A stretch of DNA of 64,000 nucleotides from Vibrio sp. PID17_43 (GTDB lineage Bacteria > Pseudomonadota > Gammaproteobacteria > Enterobacterales > Vibrionaceae): NCBI RefSeq assembly GCF_002608565.1, contig NZ_LIXM01000013.1, positions 1 to 64,000 on the forward strand. The letters run 5' to 3'. Each line of letters opens with the position of its first letter. Position 1 is the stretch's first letter. The notes below the pieces were generated by a model. The model ran no database searches and had not been told where the DNA came from. It saw only the letters and a list, made by a program, of their open reading frames with translations. This document shows, one piece after another, positions 36,816 to 46,934 of the stretch. The translations under genes and the position numbers were made by a program.

Positions 36816-39800
36816 TTACTTCCAACCAATTGCTATGTTTTTGAAGTAGAAAGCTTGGTCTAATACGCCTGGGCGATTGGGATCTGGGCGATATGAATCG
36901 AAGCTAGCTACAACACCGACATTACCGAGCATATTTTCAGCAACGATTGGATATTCTATCGCGTTATATTCAACGTTGTTTATTAGTTTAAAATGAGTTG
37001 CGTTGTTAAGCAAACTTTCCAGATGGCCAAGGCCTGTTATAGGATCAAATGTCATCGTTTGAAGGGTATGAGACCAAGTATTTGGAGACCAGAACTTTGT
37101 TGAGCCGTCATACCAACCTAGAAAACTAGTTTTACCAAACTTTGTTCCTAAACGTTTGTTATGGTTAATGACATAATTATGTTCTGCAATAATGTTACCA
37201 CCGCTCATGTCCTTTAAGTGAAGGCTCGGTAAAATAACAATGTCGTTGTTTACTGTATGAACAACATCTTGTTCGTATTTTATGTCATAAGCGATACAGG
37301 CTGAGTTAAGGCTTTCAGCTGTTGGGAAGTCAACACTTAAGCTTGAACCGTTGAGAGGTTCATCTTTGCCAGCTAATCCTGCCCCATATGTTACTTTCAA
37401 TACGGGTCCGCCATCAAGACTTACAACACTCAAATTATTGCGTTCAGCTGAAAATAGAGCATTACCATTCCCCAGTTGTGATGCAATAGCGTTTGAAATA
37501 GTTTGGCTATCCGCCCCTTCTAGCCCAGTTAAATCAACAATCCGTGAATGATTAAAGCCTTTCACAGAGCAAGCATTTTCCGGTGTAGGTAGTGCAACTT
37601 CTTCCTCATTCCAAGCGAAGGTGATGTTTTTCAATTGAATGACTTGTTCTTTTAGGTCAGATTCTTGATCTGCCCCATTCTTATAGTGACGATAGATCTC
37701 AAACAACGCCGCTAGGTGGTATGGGTGTGTCGCATTGACTAAAGTACGATTGTCAATAGCACCTGCAGCAGGTGCTACGGCTGCGTTGTTGTACGCCATC
37801 TCGACAGTGCCGTTGGCATTCGCGGTATTGCCCGTGAAGTCATTCGCCGTAAGGTGTTGTTGCACCAGGTTCCAAGTGTTCGCACTGATCCCCAGTTTAT
37901 CTTCCCCTTGCATCAGAACAGAGTTAGCAAACGTTGCATCCGTCGAGTCTTTACCATAGACGCTTAAATAGTTGTAACGGTCGGTACTGAACTTATAAGT
38001 AAAGCCCTCGCCATCTAAACTGACGTTTGGTGTGAACGACGGATTGCCACTGGTGAAGCCCGGTAAGAACAGGTAGTCCGGAGACTGACTGTCGTTGCTG
38101 TAACCGATAGGGGTACCCAGTTTATAGTGGTAAGCCATGGTCGCTTCACGCACCAGACCGTTTGGTAGTTCAACCAAGAAGCTGACCCCGTTTCGAAGCG
38201 AATTAATGTCCGATGGTTTTCCTACGATTTCCGCATCAATGACGGTTTGGAGCACGTAATCATTGTTTTCTTGAACAACTTCAATATTGATATTGTCCCA
38301 AGATGCTTCGACACTAACCCCCCAGTTTGGAGTGATCTTAAACCCAGCTTCGGATGGGAACTGCGTATTTAATTGCTCTTCAATTGCTAGGAGCAGATCT
38401 TTACCGTATTGACCACTTAGTTGGCTTAAATCTAGCGTAGCACTGTGCGTGTAGCCGGACAAATCCGCTTGAGGCTCTTCAGGTAGTACGACTTCTTCCG
38501 CATTCCAAGCAAAGGTGATGTTCTTCAGTTGGATCGTTTGCTGTTTGAGTGCGGTAGGCTCATCGACACCGTTGATGTGGTGGCGGTAAATTTCAAACAA
38601 CGCCGCTAGGTGGTATGGGTGTGTCGCATTGACTAAGGTACGATTTTCAATGGTGCCCGCAGCAGGTGCTACGGCGGCATTATTGTACGCCATCGCGACA
38701 GCGCCATTAGCGTTAGCAGAGCTGCCCGTGAAGTCATTCGCCGTCAGGTGTTGTTGCACTAGGTTCCAGGTGTTCGCACTGATCCCCAGTTTATCTTCCC
38801 CTTGCATCAAAACAGAGTTAGCAAACGTTGCGTCCGTTGAGTCTTTACCATAGACGCTTAAATAGTTGTAACGGTCGGTACTGAACTTATAAGTAAAGCC
38901 CTCGCCATCTAAACTGACGTTTGGTGTAAACGATGGGTTACCACTGGTGAAGCCCGGTAAGAACAGGTAGTCCGGAGACTGACTGTCGTTACTGTAACCG
39001 ATAGGGGTCCCCACTTTATAGTGGTAAGCCATGGTCGCTTCACGAACCAGACCGTTTGGCAGTTCAATGAGGAAGCTGAAACCATTGTTGATGTCAGCGC
39101 TTGGCAGGCCAAAGGCTTGGGCATCGATGGTGGTTTGCAAAACAAATTCACCATTGTGTTCAACTACGCTCAGTTGTTGGTTTGCCCAACTGTCGTTTGG
39201 TCGAACGTTGAATGCCTCAGCACCTGCAGGTAACGTCGCATTCAATTGAGTTTCAATCGCTTGCAATAAAGCCGAGCCGGATTGGCCATTGAGTTGGCTT
39301 AAATCTAGCGTAGCACTGTGCGTGTAGCCGGACAAATCCGCTTGAGGCTCTTCAGGTAGTACGACTTCTTCCGCATTCCAAGCAAAGGTGATGTTCTTCA
39401 GTTGGATCGTTTGCTGTTTGAGTGCGGTAGGCTCATCGACACCGTTGATGTGGTGGCGGTAAATTTCAAACAACGCCGCTAGGTGGTATGGGTGTGTCGC
39501 ATTGACTAAGGTACGATTTTCAATGGTGCCCGCAGCAGGTGCTACGGCGGCATTATTGTACGCCATCGCGACAGCGCCATTAGCGTTAGCAGAGCTGCCC
39601 GTGAAGTCATTCGCCGTCAGGTGTTGTTGCACTAGGTTCCAGGTGTTCGCACTGATCCCCAGTTTATCTTCCCCTTGCATCAAAACAGAGTTAGCAAACG
39701 TTGCGTCCGTTGAGTCTTTACCATAGACGCTTAAATAGTTGTAACGGTCGGTACTGAACTTATAAGTAAAGCCCTCGCCATCTAAACTGACGTTTGGTGT

Positions 39801-42098
39801 AAACGATGGGTTACCACTGGTGAAGCCCGGTAAGAACAGGTAGTCCGGAGACTGACTGTCGTTACTGTAACCGATAGGGGTCCCCACTTTATAGTGGTAA
39901 GCCATGGTCGCTTCACGAACCAGACCGTTTGGCAGTTCAATGAGGAAGCTGAAACCATTGTTGATGTCAGCGCTTGGCAGGCCAAAGGCTTGGGCATCGA
40001 TGGTGGTTTGCAAAACAAATTCACCATTGTGTTCAACTACGCTCAGTTGTTGGTTTGCCCAACTGTCGTTTGGTCGAACGTTGAATACCTCAGCACCTGC
40101 AGGTAACGTCGCATTCAATTGAGTTTCAATCGCTTGTAATAAAGCCGAGCCGGATTGGCCATTGAGTTGACTTAAATCTAGCGTAGCACTGTGCGCGTAG
40201 CCAGACAAATCCGCTTGAGGCTCTTCAGGTAGTGCAACTTCTTCCTCATTCCACGCAAAGGTGATGTTCTTCAGTTGGATTGTCTGTTGTTTTAAACTTT
40301 CCACAGAATCCGCAGGAACATCAGAACCATTTCCAGGGTAGAGGTAATGACGGTTTACTTCGAATAGAGCAGATAAATGATAAGGATGAGTCGCATTGGC
40401 TAATATACGTTTTTCAATTGCCCCTTTTATTGGCGTGATTGTTGAGTTGTTGTAAGCCATCGTGACAGAACCGTTGGCATTCGCGGTATTGCCCGTGAAG
40501 TCATTCGCCGTAAGGTGTTGTTGCACTAGGTTCCAAGTGTTCGCACTGATCCCCAGTTTATCTTCCCCTTGCATCAGAACGGAGTTAGCAAAAGTAGCAT
40601 CTGTCGAGTCTTTTCCACGAACACTCAGATAGTTGTAGCGGTCAGTACTGAACTTATAAGTAAAGCCCTCGCCATCTAAACTGACGTTTGGTGTGAACGA
40701 TGGGTTGCCACTGGTGAAGCCCGGTAAGAACAGGTAATCCGGTGTTTTACTCGCATCGTTGTAACCAATAGGGGTCCCCACTTTATAGTGGTAGGCCATA
40801 GTCGCTTCACGAACCAGACCGTTTGGCAGTGAAATGAGGAAGCTGAAACCATTATTGATGTCAGCATTTGGAAGTCCATATGCTTGGGCATCGATGGTGG
40901 TTTGTAAGACAAATTCATCATTATCTTTTACGACAGTAAGCTGTTGGTTTTCCCAGTTTTCGTTCGGGATGACTTTAAACGTTGATGACCGAGTCGTAAG
41001 AGTACTGTTTAATTGCTTTTCGAATTCTTCAATGAGTTCTATGCCTGACTTTCCGTCTAACGAGCTAAGATCAAGCTGAATGGCATTACTGTAATCTGAT
41101 AAATCAGCGTCAGGCTCTTCAGGCAAACGGACTTCGTCATCGTTCCATGCAAAAGTTAAGTCTTTCAAAAGTACACTTTGTTGCAAGAGGCTACTTTCAT
41201 CATCAGAACCACTTAAATAGTGGCGATAAACTTCAAACAATGCTGATAAATGGTAAGGGTGTGTCGAATTAATGAATGAGCGCTGATCAATGTTCCCTTT
41301 GTCCGTTGTTGCAATGTAGCCATTGTAGTTAATCGATATTGAACCATTCGCATTTGCTTCACTTTCAGTAAAGTCATTGCTTGAATAGTGCTGCTGAATG
41401 AGATTCCACGAATCAGCATAACTAGATAGCTTTTGGTCGTCACCTTTGAGTACGGCGTTTGTAAAATCTGAATTTGAAGAGTCTTTGCCTCGCACACTAA
41501 TGTAATTGTATCTATCCGTACTGAACTTATAGGTAAAACCCTCGCCATCTAAACTGACGTTTGGTGTGAATGATGGGTTACCGCTCGTAAAGCCAGGCAG
41601 GAAGATATAATCTGGCGAGTTGTTAGCTTCTTTGCTACCAATGGGGGTACCTAGCTTATAGTAATAGGCTAACGTCGCCTCACGAACAAGGCCATTTGGG
41701 AGCTCAACAATAAAACTAAAGCCGTTGTTTACTCCTTTTGATGGCAGCCCATGCGCGTACGCATCTATGTTTGTGTGTAAAACAAAGTCGCCTTCGTGTT
41801 CTATTACAGCTAAATTACTGTTGTCCCAATTTTCCGTACTACGAACTTTGAATTCTTTACTCCCGTTAGGAAGTGAAGCATTGATCTGATCTTCAATTGC
41901 ATTTACTAGCGTTTGGCCGGATTGATTAACTAGTTTAGTTAGATCTAGTTTCACTGCATTAGTATAGCCTTCTACACTAATTTCAGGGGCAGCCGGAGGT
42001 GCGACAGGAGTTGGTTTATCATTACTATCATTACCACAGCCAAAAAGAGATAAGGCAGCAGTTGTAGTAAGAATACCTCTAACAATCGTCATTATCAT
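36816..42098 (-). CDS. Giant lipoprotein of six repeated beta-sandwich-like domains
   Basis: Family not recognised with certainty. It has 1760 residues, with a lipoprotein signal (lipobox LFGC) and a Pro-rich linker. Five closely related units of about 290 residues follow (about 46-330, 331-630, 631-921, 922-1212, 1213-1510), and a diverged sixth unit runs to the end. Each unit reads: DLSQLNGQSG opening, amphipathic helix, NNGFSFLIELPNGLVREATM, FLPGFTSGNPSFTPNVSLDG, TYKFSTDRYNYLSV, WNLVQQHL, NATHPYHLAALFE, closing ITFAWN. The order LPG-motif, aromatic strand, W-x-V-x-Q strand and a final IxFxW strand recalls the jelly-roll of PL14/PL20-type lyases, an inference only. Its start overlaps the PL8 stop (ATGA), placing it last in the porin-lyase operon. 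It is likely a surface glycan-binding or lyase-like protein. Confidence 0.8.
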   Translation of the reverse strand: MIMTIVRGILTTTAALSLFGCGNDSNDKPTPVAPPAAPEISVEGYTNAVKLDLTKLVNQSGQTLVNAIEDQINASLPNGSKEFKVRSTENWDNSNLAVIEHEGDFVLHTNIDAYAHGLPSKGVNNGFSFIVELPNGLVREATLAYYYKLGTPIGSKEANNSPDYIFLPGFTSGNPSFTPNVSLDGEGFTYKFSTDRYNYISVRGKDSSNSDFTNAVLKGDDQKLSSYADSWNLIQQHYSSNDFTESEANANGSISINYNGYIATTDKGNIDQRSFINSTHPYHLSALFEVYRHYLSGSDDESSLLQQSVLLKDLTFAWNDDEVRLPEEPDADLSDYSNAIQLDLSSLDGKSGIELIEEFEKQLNSTLTTRSSTFKVIPNENWENQQLTVVKDNDEFVLQTTIDAQAYGLPNADINNGFSFLISLPNGLVREATMAYHYKVGTPIGYNDASKTPDYLFLPGFTSGNPSFTPNVSLDGEGFTYKFSTDRYNYLSVRGKDSTDATFANSVLMQGEDKLGISANTWNLVQQHLTANDFTGNTANANGSVTMAYNNSTITPIKGAIEKRILANATHPYHLSALFEVNRHYLYPGNGSDVPADSVESLKQQTIQLKNITFAWNEEEVALPEEPQADLSGYAHSATLDLSQLNGQSGSALLQAIETQLNATLPAGAEVFNVRPNDSWANQQLSVVEHNGEFVLQTTIDAQAFGLPSADINNGFSFLIELPNGLVREATMAYHYKVGTPIGYSNDSQSPDYLFLPGFTSGNPSFTPNVSLDGEGFTYKFSTDRYNYLSVYGKDSTDATFANSVLMQGEDKLGISANTWNLVQQHLTANDFTGSSANANGAVAMAYNNAAVAPAAGTIENRTLVNATHPYHLAALFEIYRHHINGVDEPTALKQQTIQLKNITFAWNAEEVVLPEEPQADLSGYTHSATLDLSQLNGQSGSALLQAIETQLNATLPAGAEAFNVRPNDSWANQQLSVVEHNGEFVLQTTIDAQAFGLPSADINNGFSFLIELPNGLVREATMAYHYKVGTPIGYSNDSQSPDYLFLPGFTSGNPSFTPNVSLDGEGFTYKFSTDRYNYLSVYGKDSTDATFANSVLMQGEDKLGISANTWNLVQQHLTANDFTGSSANANGAVAMAYNNAAVAPAAGTIENRTLVNATHPYHLAALFEIYRHHINGVDEPTALKQQTIQLKNITFAWNAEEVVLPEEPQADLSGYTHSATLDLSQLSGQYGKDLLLAIEEQLNTQFPSEAGFKITPNWGVSVEASWDNINIEVVQENNDYVLQTVIDAEIVGKPSDINSLRNGVSFLVELPNGLVREATMAYHYKLGTPIGYSNDSQSPDYLFLPGFTSGNPSFTPNVSLDGEGFTYKFSTDRYNYLSVYGKDSTDATFANSVLMQGEDKLGISANTWNLVQQHLTANDFTGNTANANGTVEMAYNNAAVAPAAGAIDNRTLVNATHPYHLAALFEIYRHYKNGADQESDLKEQVIQLKNITFAWNEEEVALPTPENACSVKGFNHSRIVDLTGLEGADSQTISNAIASQLGNGNALFSAERNNLSVVSLDGGPVLKVTYGAGLAGKDEPLNGSSLSVDFPTAESLNSACIAYDIKYEQDVVHTVNNDIVILPSLHLKDMSGGNIIAEHNYVINHNKRLGTKFGKTSFLGWYDGSTKFWSPNTWSHTLQTMTFDPITGLGHLESLLNNATHFKLINNVEYNAIEYPIVAENMLGNVGVVASFDSYRPDPNRPGVLDQAFYFKNIAIGWK
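38461..40207. repeat. Two almost identical tandem 873-bp units inside the giant gene
   Basis: Units 3 and 4 of the giant lipoprotein gene are copies offset by exactly 873 bases. For example, the same sequences occur at 38629-38853 and 39502-39726, and at 38909-39163 and 39782-40036. I found one base difference giving Val/Ala near 39209/40082. The other units are clearly more diverged. Confidence 0.95.
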
Positions 42099-44488
42099 AC
42101 GTCCTTATTGAGAGAGAATTGATAGCTAGAACCTCTTAGATCAGAGGTATTGATGGAAATTGATCCATCACTATTGAAAGACACTCTATTTTCTAAGTCG
42201 CTTTCAACTTTGTAGTGGGGTAGTAATGTGAAGCGAACTCGCGCGGCACGCTGTGTAGGGTCTGATACTGCTAGGCTCAATTTCCCATTTTGATGCTCTT
42301 TAATCATCAGAGACATTGGTTGCGCGGAAGTAACCATACCAACACTACTAGGCTGCCAAAAGTTATATCCAGAAATAGATAACGACTTGTGTTGAAGTGC
42401 ATGCGCATATTCATCATTTCTAAGAATTGAAATTGGAGACTCATTAACCCAGTTGGCCACAAACTCTTCTGCTGAATTAGGGAGCAGTGCATATTGATAG
42501 CTATTTTTCAAATCGTGTTTAAGGATTGCTTCAATAAAACAACCGTCGACAGGGAGATTACTTGTACCTATATCGCTGTAATTTCCTTGAGTGCAGACCT
42601 TATTAATTTCTGCGTTATGGCTTTCAAGTAAGAGGTATGTAATAGGATTGACCTGCCCGTCTACCGTGATGTCCAAGCGTTGCAAATCTTCTAAATAATT
42701 GTTGAAGCTTTCGGTTGAACCAAGTGGCTTTTCGTTCAATGTTATAACGGAGTCATGGTTAATTTTTCTGTTTTCAAGCACCGTAAACGCCGTGTTATTG
42801 GAGATATTACTACCTAGCGCTATGATTTCGTTATCAAACATAAACCATGACTTTTTAGCTGCAAGTGTATTGTCCCAATTGGTGAAGTCAAAACCTACTA
42901 CGCCATATTGGTCTAATGCCGAGCCTCCCGCCCATACTATTTCAGTTTGACGTTTGTTGTTACCTGTTAATTGTCCAGTGCATTCCGCTCGAGGTATGCC
43001 AGTAGCAGTTGTCCCTGGTAATTTGTAGGCATTAACAATAGGCCAGTAATCTGTGTAGTGGTCTAGTTGTTGGTTATATAGGTAGTTCATACCATCTGCG
43101 GTATGCCAGCCTCTTAGGTTTTCTCCGTTCATACATTCATAATTCCCGACTCGGTATGAGTGCATTGCAATAGCAAAACTCCAGTCTGGGCGGTGATGGA
43201 TGACGCGGTCCATTGAGGGAAATTGGCGATGTTCAATTCTCTGTTTGTTAGTATCTACGTTTGAATCATTTACAATCTGAAGAGCTAGTTGGTGATTGCG
43301 CATGTAGCGAGGGTTACTAAAATAGTTTAAAAAATGGTCTCCTTGAATATGGGTTTTTAAGGTCGATTTTAGCTGTTGGCGAATCTCGTTAGGTGCGCTT
43401 TCAACGTAAAACAGCATTGAGTCTAGAATGCTGTGCCCAATTTTGTGACTCTGTCCTAGAGGGCGTGAAATTGCTCGTCCGTTCACTAGATCCATCATTT
43501 GTCCCTGGACTAGAAAAGGAGAGAATGTATCTAAGATTAGGGGATAGATTGCATTAAATTTATCAGGTGATGGGTACCAATCTGCACTATGTACAAGATT
43601 GAGCATACCCCCAAGACCAGAGAGTAGCTCATTTCCATAGGTACCTGTGTATGGTAAATCCGTGTGCTGAATAAAAGATCCGTCTTCGTAAAAACCATCT
43701 CCTTTCGATACGTACTCAAGGACAGGTTCAAGCGTTTCAACTGCTTCGATGAAAGACTTTTGGTCATTATTAAGTAGGCTTCGGATTAGAACGACTTGTG
43801 CGTTATGGACTCTATTCGCTCCAGTCGATTCAAATGGTTTTGGCGCTGTTGATGCATGAGCCCCCTCCCCCTGACTTAGGTGAGTGGGAGATGGTACGAA
43901 ATACTTTGTTGCCGAAATATAGTTCGCGATTATATGTTCAGGTAGCTTTGGATAGAGCAATACTAAAATGTTATTTGCAGAGCGAGAGATACCTAACTGC
44001 CAATGCCACCAGTTTCCCCATTCTAGTGCGCCCTCTTTATAGTAGTGTTTATTAAGAGTCTCTAGTCCGTCAATGATCGTTAGTAACAGCTCTTCATTTT
44101 GGTATAGATCACTATCAGTTAGTGAATAGCTTTGCGCCATTTTAAATAAACGTTGATAGGTTTTGTATAATTGATCACCTATCTTAGTTTTGTCTTCTTC
44201 TGAGTCTGTTTTTAGAGGTAGATCAAGCCACAAACCATGTTGGCTCTGTGTTTGATAGCGACTCAACCAGATCGATACATCATCGCTGAGCAGTTGTATC
44301 GATTTTTTTAATTGATCGTCTATTGGTAGCGTAGGGTCAGCTAGATAGTTTGATGACCATACTGTGCGTAAAGACGATAGATCGCTCGTCGTTTCTTGAG
44401 GAGTTTTCGGCTCAGAGACTTTAAGATCACATCCAGATATGGTGGTGATTAATGTTATAGCAATCACGGATAGAACAGCGTTCTTCAT
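42095..44488 (-). CDS. Polysaccharide lyase family 8 lipoprotein (second copy)
   Basis: Eliminative lyase for uronate-containing polymers (hyaluronan/chondroitin class). It has 797 residues with lipobox ISGC (Cys20). An N-terminal alpha/alpha toroid carries LEWGNWWHWQLGI and the catalytic set Asn225 (STGANRVHN), His275 and Tyr284 (SFIQHTDLPYTGTYG). The spacing N-50-H-9-Y equals that of S. pneumoniae hyaluronate lyase. Arg in NGRAISRP follows, then beta-sandwich domains to the end. Its start overlaps the stop of the first PL8 gene by one base. Both lyases are predicted to be anchored outside or in the periplasm. Confidence 0.93.
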   Translation of the reverse strand: MKNAVLSVIAITLITTISGCDLKVSEPKTPQETTSDLSSLRTVWSSNYLADPTLPIDDQLKKSIQLLSDDVSIWLSRYQTQSQHGLWLDLPLKTDSEEDKTKIGDQLYKTYQRLFKMAQSYSLTDSDLYQNEELLLTIIDGLETLNKHYYKEGALEWGNWWHWQLGISRSANNILVLLYPKLPEHIIANYISATKYFVPSPTHLSQGEGAHASTAPKPFESTGANRVHNAQVVLIRSLLNNDQKSFIEAVETLEPVLEYVSKGDGFYEDGSFIQHTDLPYTGTYGNELLSGLGGMLNLVHSADWYPSPDKFNAIYPLILDTFSPFLVQGQMMDLVNGRAISRPLGQSHKIGHSILDSMLFYVESAPNEIRQQLKSTLKTHIQGDHFLNYFSNPRYMRNHQLALQIVNDSNVDTNKQRIEHRQFPSMDRVIHHRPDWSFAIAMHSYRVGNYECMNGENLRGWHTADGMNYLYNQQLDHYTDYWPIVNAYKLPGTTATGIPRAECTGQLTGNNKRQTEIVWAGGSALDQYGVVGFDFTNWDNTLAAKKSWFMFDNEIIALGSNISNNTAFTVLENRKINHDSVITLNEKPLGSTESFNNYLEDLQRLDITVDGQVNPITYLLLESHNAEINKVCTQGNYSDIGTSNLPVDGCFIEAILKHDLKNSYQYALLPNSAEEFVANWVNESPISILRNDEYAHALQHKSLSISGYNFWQPSSVGMVTSAQPMSLMIKEHQNGKLSLAVSDPTQRAARVRFTLLPHYKVESDLENRVSFNSDGSISINTSDLRGSSYQFSLNKDV

Positions 44489-46902
44489 TACTGTTTCTCC
44501 TGAGGGTTAGTTACACGCTTTACGGTAAACTGGTATGTAGACCCTGCGAAGTTTGATAGGTCGATAGAAAATTCGTTGCCATTTTCTAGTTCAATGCGCT
44601 CATCGCTATCAAGTAGATGATATTGGCCGTCGAGAGTAAAACGTGTATCCCACCAACTACGAGTTGGGTTTGAGACTGCAATCCGCAACTCATCTCCCGT
44701 ACGTCCAATCAAAATTGACATCGGTGTATTTGCTGTGACTATCCCTGCAACAGCATCATCCCAAAAGTTGGCAGCAAACAGATTCAACTGAGAATGCTCA
44801 ACCGCGTGAACCATTGAGTTATTCGCGACAATTGAAACAGGTAGAGATTCTTTGCTTGTCGCGCCTGTAGGTGATATTGCATACGCATAGTGCCCCATAA
44901 CTTCACTGTCATGAGTAATACTTGCTTTGACGAAGCAACTTTCTAGATTTCCTTGATTGAGACCAATCTCGGACCAGTTACCTTTGACACATTGATAGCT
45001 AACATCGATATCTTGATCATCAAGAGAGAAATAGTGAACAGGATTTAAACTTGGATTGTATTGAATACTCAGTGAGTGTAACGGTTGTGTATGATTACTT
45101 CCTACGGATAAATTGTATCCATTTAGCGTGACTTGACTGTTCTCTGGTACTTGGCGGTTTTCTATCGTAGTCAACGCAGTTGAGTCAGAGTCATTTTCGA
45201 TACTTGATCCCAAAGCAACAATTTCATTGTCAAACATAAACCAAGACTTTTTGGCGGAAAGATCTTGATTACCGCTCACAAAATGCATGCCAGCGACGCC
45301 GTATTGGTCTAAATACGCTCCTCCAGTCCAGTCCATAGCACTCTGGCGTCCATCACGTTGGGCTGACAATTGCCCACTGCATACGGCTCTATCTTCTTGT
45401 AGGGTCGTTGTTCCTGGTAATTGGTATGCATTAACCAATGGCCAATAGTTATTGAAGTGATCAGACTGTATGTTGTAAAGATAAGTCATGCCATCTGCAG
45501 TGTGCCAACCCTTTAAGTTTTCGCCGTTTATACATTCATAGTTGCCGACACGGCTGGAATGCATAGCAATTCCAAAGGACCACTCTGGACGATGGTGAGC
45601 AATACGATCCATTTCCGAAAATTGGCTATGCATCGTCCTTGGTGGTTGTGAAATGACATTTGGATCGGTCAGCAGCTGCTTCGCTAGTTGGTAACTACTC
45701 AGTATCTTAGGGTTTTTAAGTGGTATGCCATCATTTGTGTTGAGCTGAGATTTAATAAAAGCAGCGAGTTGGTTCTGATATTCTTTCGGCGCACCAGGTA
45801 CATACAACAGCATTGCGCTAAGCATCGCTTGCCCGACTTTCTTGTTTTGGCCTGAGATACGAGAAACCGCGCGCCCGTTGACCATATCCATTACTTTGCC
45901 ATCAACGATGAGTGGAGCGAAAGCATTGAGTAGGAGAGGGTAGATCTTGTTTAACTCTGGATCTGTTACTTGCCATGGCGTGTTGGCGACTAAGCCCATT
46001 AACATGCCAAGTCCTTCAAGCATTACTTGGCCGTACGTTCCACTGTAAGGTAAGTCTTTATGCTGAATGAATGAACCATCGCTATAAAAGCCATCCCCCT
46101 CGGTTACGAATGGGACAATGCTTGATAACGCTTTTACAGATGCATTGATTTCATCTTCATTGTTATCAAGAATCCCTCGAATAAGGACTACTTGAGCATT
46201 GTCTGTGCGGTTTCCCCCGGTTGATGTAAACATCATTGGAGCAGAGGAATAAGGTGCGCCGAACCCCTCACTGAGATGAGTCGGACGAGGAACGAAATAT
46301 CGAGTGGCATCAATATAGTTGTCGATAAGGCCAGCCGGCAATTCTTCATGTAGCAAAACAAGAGTATTGTTGACGGTACGAGCAATACCAAGTTGCCAGA
46401 ACCACCAGTTCCCCCATTCTGCGGCACCAACATGGTAGTAATGCTCATTAAGGAAGCTGAGAGCATCAGTTAATTGGTTTCGAACTGAAACATTGTTTTC
46501 AAGTGCTCCTCCGGACAACTTGTAGGCTCGAGCTATTGTAAATAGTCTCAAATAAGTTTTATGTAGATTACTTCCAAGTGCTTGGCGTCCAGCAGTAGAG
46601 CTATTATCAAGAGGTAATTCTTTCCATAAGCCATTTTGAGAAAACGATAGCGCATCTATCCAAATTAGAGCTTGCTGGTTAATCTTGTCGACCTGAGCAT
46701 TCATTTCGCTATCAAAAGGCAACTCTTTGGAACCAAGGAAATAGCTTGCCCATCGCTCTTTTAATAATGAGTAATAGGCTTTTTTATTAAGCTGCTGAGT
46801 TTCTAGGCTTGGGGAGTCCATTGTGTCAGCTATAGCAGCGGGTAAATCCATAGTCGTACAGCCCAAAAGAGTCAGTAAGGCGAGATGAGAATTTTTTAGC
46901 AA
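44488..46902 (-). CDS. Polysaccharide lyase family 8 lipoprotein (first copy)
   Basis: PL8 lyase of about 804 residues. I prefer the TTG at 46902: it has a GAGGAA ribosome site and gives the lipoprotein signal LLKNSHLALLTLLGC; an earlier TTG at 46923 adds seven polar residues. Catalytic residues counted from 46902: Asn231 (STGGNRTDN), His281 and Tyr290 (SFIQHKDLPYSGTYG), with NGRAVSRI after. It is a paralogue of the next gene with the same layout. Substrate is inferred as hyaluronan or chondroitin from the PL8 family and the downstream uronate pathway; xanthan-type substrates belong to other PL8 branches and are less likely here. Confidence 0.92.
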   Translation of the reverse strand: MLKNSHLALLTLLGCTTMDLPAAIADTMDSPSLETQQLNKKAYYSLLKERWASYFLGSKELPFDSEMNAQVDKINQQALIWIDALSFSQNGLWKELPLDNSSTAGRQALGSNLHKTYLRLFTIARAYKLSGGALENNVSVRNQLTDALSFLNEHYYHVGAAEWGNWWFWQLGIARTVNNTLVLLHEELPAGLIDNYIDATRYFVPRPTHLSEGFGAPYSSAPMMFTSTGGNRTDNAQVVLIRGILDNNEDEINASVKALSSIVPFVTEGDGFYSDGSFIQHKDLPYSGTYGQVMLEGLGMLMGLVANTPWQVTDPELNKIYPLLLNAFAPLIVDGKVMDMVNGRAVSRISGQNKKVGQAMLSAMLLYVPGAPKEYQNQLAAFIKSQLNTNDGIPLKNPKILSSYQLAKQLLTDPNVISQPPRTMHSQFSEMDRIAHHRPEWSFGIAMHSSRVGNYECINGENLKGWHTADGMTYLYNIQSDHFNNYWPLVNAYQLPGTTTLQEDRAVCSGQLSAQRDGRQSAMDWTGGAYLDQYGVAGMHFVSGNQDLSAKKSWFMFDNEIVALGSSIENDSDSTALTTIENRQVPENSQVTLNGYNLSVGSNHTQPLHSLSIQYNPSLNPVHYFSLDDQDIDVSYQCVKGNWSEIGLNQGNLESCFVKASITHDSEVMGHYAYAISPTGATSKESLPVSIVANNSMVHAVEHSQLNLFAANFWDDAVAGIVTANTPMSILIGRTGDELRIAVSNPTRSWWDTRFTLDGQYHLLDSDERIELENGNEFSIDLSNFAGSTYQFTVKRVTNPQEKQ

Positions 46903-46934
46903 AGTGAGTTCCTCATTAAGCAATTGAGCGTGAG

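Noticed and set aside
38629-40122. Rightward and leftward open frames of 70-84 codons repeated inside the giant gene
   Set aside because: They recur exactly with the 873-base coding repeat and are shadows of the 1760-residue frame.
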